A stretch of DNA of 64,000 nucleotides from Butyrivibrio hungatei NK4A153 (GTDB lineage: Bacteria; Bacillota; Clostridia; Lachnospirales; Lachnospiraceae). The notes beneath the pieces were generated by a model. The model ran no database searches. It was given only the letters and a program-made list of their open reading frames with translations, and had not been told where the DNA came from. The stretch spans positions 124,001-188,000 of the forward strand of contig NZ_AUJY01000012.1 in NCBI RefSeq assembly GCF_000424465.1, written 5' to 3'. Shown here in pieces: positions 62,376 to 64,000 of this stretch. How positions within the stretch are numbered: the first letter of the stretch is position 1; each line of letters opens with the position of its first letter. The translations under genes and the position numbers were made by a program.

Positions 62376-63046
62376 TGAAAAAAAGAACTGGTTTTTTAAT
62401 AATATCTGCTATGGTGCTTACACTTGCAGGCTGTGGACAGGCGAATCAATCAAATACATCTGATGCATCGAATGCGTCTGACACATCGAATGTGTCAAGT
62501 ACACCTGAAATATCGAATACATCTGACACATCAAATACACCTGAAATATCGAATGTAGCAAATACATCGGATACACTGAATGCGGTGGTTATATCTGATC
62601 CATCGTATACGATACCGGAATCAGATCTATCTTTTGAATATAACGGAAAGAGCGTTTCCGTCAAAAATGATGCAAAGAAAAATATTGAAGCTCTCGGTAA
62701 TCCAACTGAGGAAAAGACTTCACCATATAATGAACTTGACAAATCATATATATTTGGCAATGCTCCTGATTCAATAGAGCTTTTAACTATTAAAGATAAA
62801 ACACAGGCAATAGTAATCCATGATTCAAATGTAAAAACTTCCAGAGGCATAGGAGTGGGAAGTACTTGCGATGATGTAATAGCTGCGTACGGTGGTAAAG
62901 CTCCTACCGGCGTGGATGGTATTGATATCTCGATAAAATTCTCTTATAGTTACAAGAATTACTCGGTTTCATTTGATATTGATGATAAGGACCGTGTGGT
63001 AACAGCAATTACCTATTCAAACAATACTATGACCCGTCTGTGGTGA
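62375..63046 (+). CDS. Lipoprotein with an in-frame Ser/Asn/Thr repeat tract
   Basis: The 223-residue protein starts with a lipoprotein signal (lipobox TLAGC). It then has a tract of fifteen 9-nt units (62450-62584) encoding Ser-Asn-Thr, Ser-Asp-Thr and Pro-Glu-Ile triplets. The C-terminal domain (residues about 80-223) has small strands with SRGIGVGSTCDDVIAAYGG, which resembles surface or sensor-associated lipoprotein domains seen beside two-component genes. The name is unknown. It lies between the regulator and the membrane protein genes, overlapping the former by one base, so it may modulate that system's sensing. Confidence 0.75.
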   Translation: MKKRTGFLIISAMVLTLAGCGQANQSNTSDASNASDTSNVSSTPEISNTSDTSNTPEISNVANTSDTLNAVVISDPSYTIPESDLSFEYNGKSVSVKNDAKKNIEALGNPTEEKTSPYNELDKSYIFGNAPDSIELLTIKDKTQAIVIHDSNVKTSRGIGVGSTCDDVIAAYGGKAPTGVDGIDISIKFSYSYKNYSVSFDIDDKDRVVTAITYSNNTMTRLW

Positions 63047-63063
63047 CGGATTGAGGAAAGAAG

Positions 63064-64000
63064 ATGAAACGTTTTTACAGTATAAAAGCAAAAATATTAT
63101 TGGCAATAGCATGTATATTCTTTACAGTGTGTTTTTTAGTGAGTATAGTTGCAAGTTATATTATTGGTGCAAAAACATATCATAGTGATGGTTCAACGAC
63201 ATACTCATTTAGAAAAGAAGTTTTTGATGATGCGGGAAAAGCATATGCTGTGCTAGCTCTTTCTAAATATGATTCCGGATTCAATACCGATCTTTTGAAT
63301 GGGATGAACTGTTACTATGGAGTTATTGACGGGGCTATATCGGAAGATGCAGATTTAAATGATAACAGCATATACCTTTATCGAAATTTTGCCGGTGTTT
63401 CAGTGCCATCATGGAATAATGAATTATTTATTAATTCATATACAGTAAATGACAAAACAGTTTTTAATAGAAGTGAACAATTCTTAGGAATGTTCGGGGC
63501 GCAGAATAGCATACTTACAGATGCAAGCAGACGTGAGGAAGTATTTGAAGTTCAAGGTATAGGATACGATACCTTGGGAAGTAAAGCATATGCTTATGCC
63601 AATGATCGATTCTTTGCTCTGGATTCATTTTGGTATGGGAGGGTAATGGATGATTATGTTGCTGAAGCTCACAATATGGATAGCACTTTTAGTAAAATAT
63701 GGTCCATGAATAACACGAATGGCGAAGAAGCTACAGAAGAAAATGAAAAGCTTTTTATTGCAGGCAATGCGTATGATCCTATTTCAAAGTCTATAGAAGA
63801 CTATAAATTGTGTTTGAATAGTTCCTATGGCCAAAAAGGTATATTGGATGGGGATTATGTGGCGGATTTGTCTCCGATTCATGATACTTTAAAAGACATT
63901 GACTCTTTTGATGCGGTTGGAACACGTTTTACTTATTTGAATGATCCACCAAAAATCAGAAGCGAAGTGGAAAATTCCCAAAACAAGCGTTTTACTTTCA
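63064..64000 (+). CDS. Membrane protein, probable sensor kinase N-terminus (partial, runs off the end)
   Basis: The frame is open from ATG 63064 to the window end (312 residues seen), preceded by GAGGAAAG. One N-terminal transmembrane helix (about residues 9-35, ILLAIACIFFTVCFLVSIVASYI) leads to a long extracytoplasmic domain rich in Asp, Asn, Ser and Tyr with no recognisable repeat. No second helix is seen before the edge. Its position after a response regulator and lipoprotein gene suggests the histidine kinase of that system, but no kinase residues are in view. Confidence 0.6.
   Translation, partial: MKRFYSIKAKILLAIACIFFTVCFLVSIVASYIIGAKTYHSDGSTTYSFRKEVFDDAGKAYAVLALSKYDSGFNTDLLNGMNCYYGVIDGAISEDADLNDNSIYLYRNFAGVSVPSWNNELFINSYTVNDKTVFNRSEQFLGMFGAQNSILTDASRREEVFEVQGIGYDTLGSKAYAYANDRFFALDSFWYGRVMDDYVAEAHNMDSTFSKIWSMNNTNGEEATEENEKLFIAGNAYDPISKSIEDYKLCLNSSYGQKGILDGDYVADLSPIHDTLKDIDSFDAVGTRFTYLNDPPKIRSEVENSQNKRFTF

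Overview
The window looks like a chromosomal segment from a Lachnospiraceae (Clostridia) bacterium, probably a gut or rumen relative of Butyrivibrio or Pseudobutyrivibrio. This is inferred from moderate-to-low GC, strong AGGAGG ribosome binding sites, Firmicutes-type families (SEC-C methionine aminopeptidase, YwiB-like DUF1934, DUF624, PucR/CdaR regulator, Clostridium-type secondary alcohol dehydrogenase) and a rich set of c-di-GMP and two-component signalling genes. No rRNA, tRNA, CRISPR array, transposase or integrase was found.

Region by region. (1) 1-8.3 kb: end of a PhnD-like binding protein, map-metG, an alpha/beta hydrolase, a GNAT enzyme, a DUF624 membrane protein, the MsmK/UgpC-type sugar ABC ATPase and a CdaR-like regulator. 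(2) 8.3-19 kb: SRP RNA with a near-consensus promoter, an Rrf2/IscR-type regulator, tadA, an orphan solute-binding lipoprotein, an aconitase-superfamily hydratase, a GH9-like lipoprotein that has lost its catalytic Asp residues, a hydrolase, a membrane-anchored MurF-like ligase and ddl. (3) 19-33 kb: plsC, a pyrimidine cluster (pyrC, lipoprotein, pyrK, pyrD), small conserved proteins, ispE, a DUF1934 protein, a secreted trigger-factor-like isomerase, asnS, a coiled-coil NlpC/P60 hydrolase and guaA.

(4) 33.1-37.2 kb is the most unusual part. A cluster of nested hairpins (33102-33343) is followed by a tandem array of about 62-bp hairpin-forming repeats (33520-33870). Next comes a divergent PD-(D/E)XK-like nuclease gene whose reading frame has a good ribosome binding site but no ATG, GTG or TTG start near it. 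An adenosine deaminase-like hydrolase, a methyltransferase and a GrpB-family protein follow. (5) 37.2-43.8 kb: a TraX-like membrane protein, a two-component pair whose kinase lacks its ATP-binding domain, a BcrAB-type ABC exporter on the minus strand, and a complete two-component pair divergent from it. An 11-bp-spaced direct repeat between the exporter and the complete pair looks like the regulator's operator. (6) 43.8-46 kb: nitroreductase, inosine/uracil glycosylase, GNAT and an isochorismatase-like hydrolase.

(7) 46.3-55.9 kb is a signalling island: two membrane HD-GYP phosphodiesterases flank a 1409-residue beta-propeller hybrid histidine kinase and a double-receiver protein. The first gene has a terminator hairpin just before its ribosome binding site. 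(8) 56-64 kb: acyltransferase, lipoprotein, an NADP-type secondary alcohol dehydrogenase with a candidate operator, a CobW-family GTPase, an MFS transporter, and an OmpR-type regulator with a repeat-bearing lipoprotein and the start of a membrane protein that runs off the end.

Functions are assigned from motifs recognised by eye. No database search or folding program was run.
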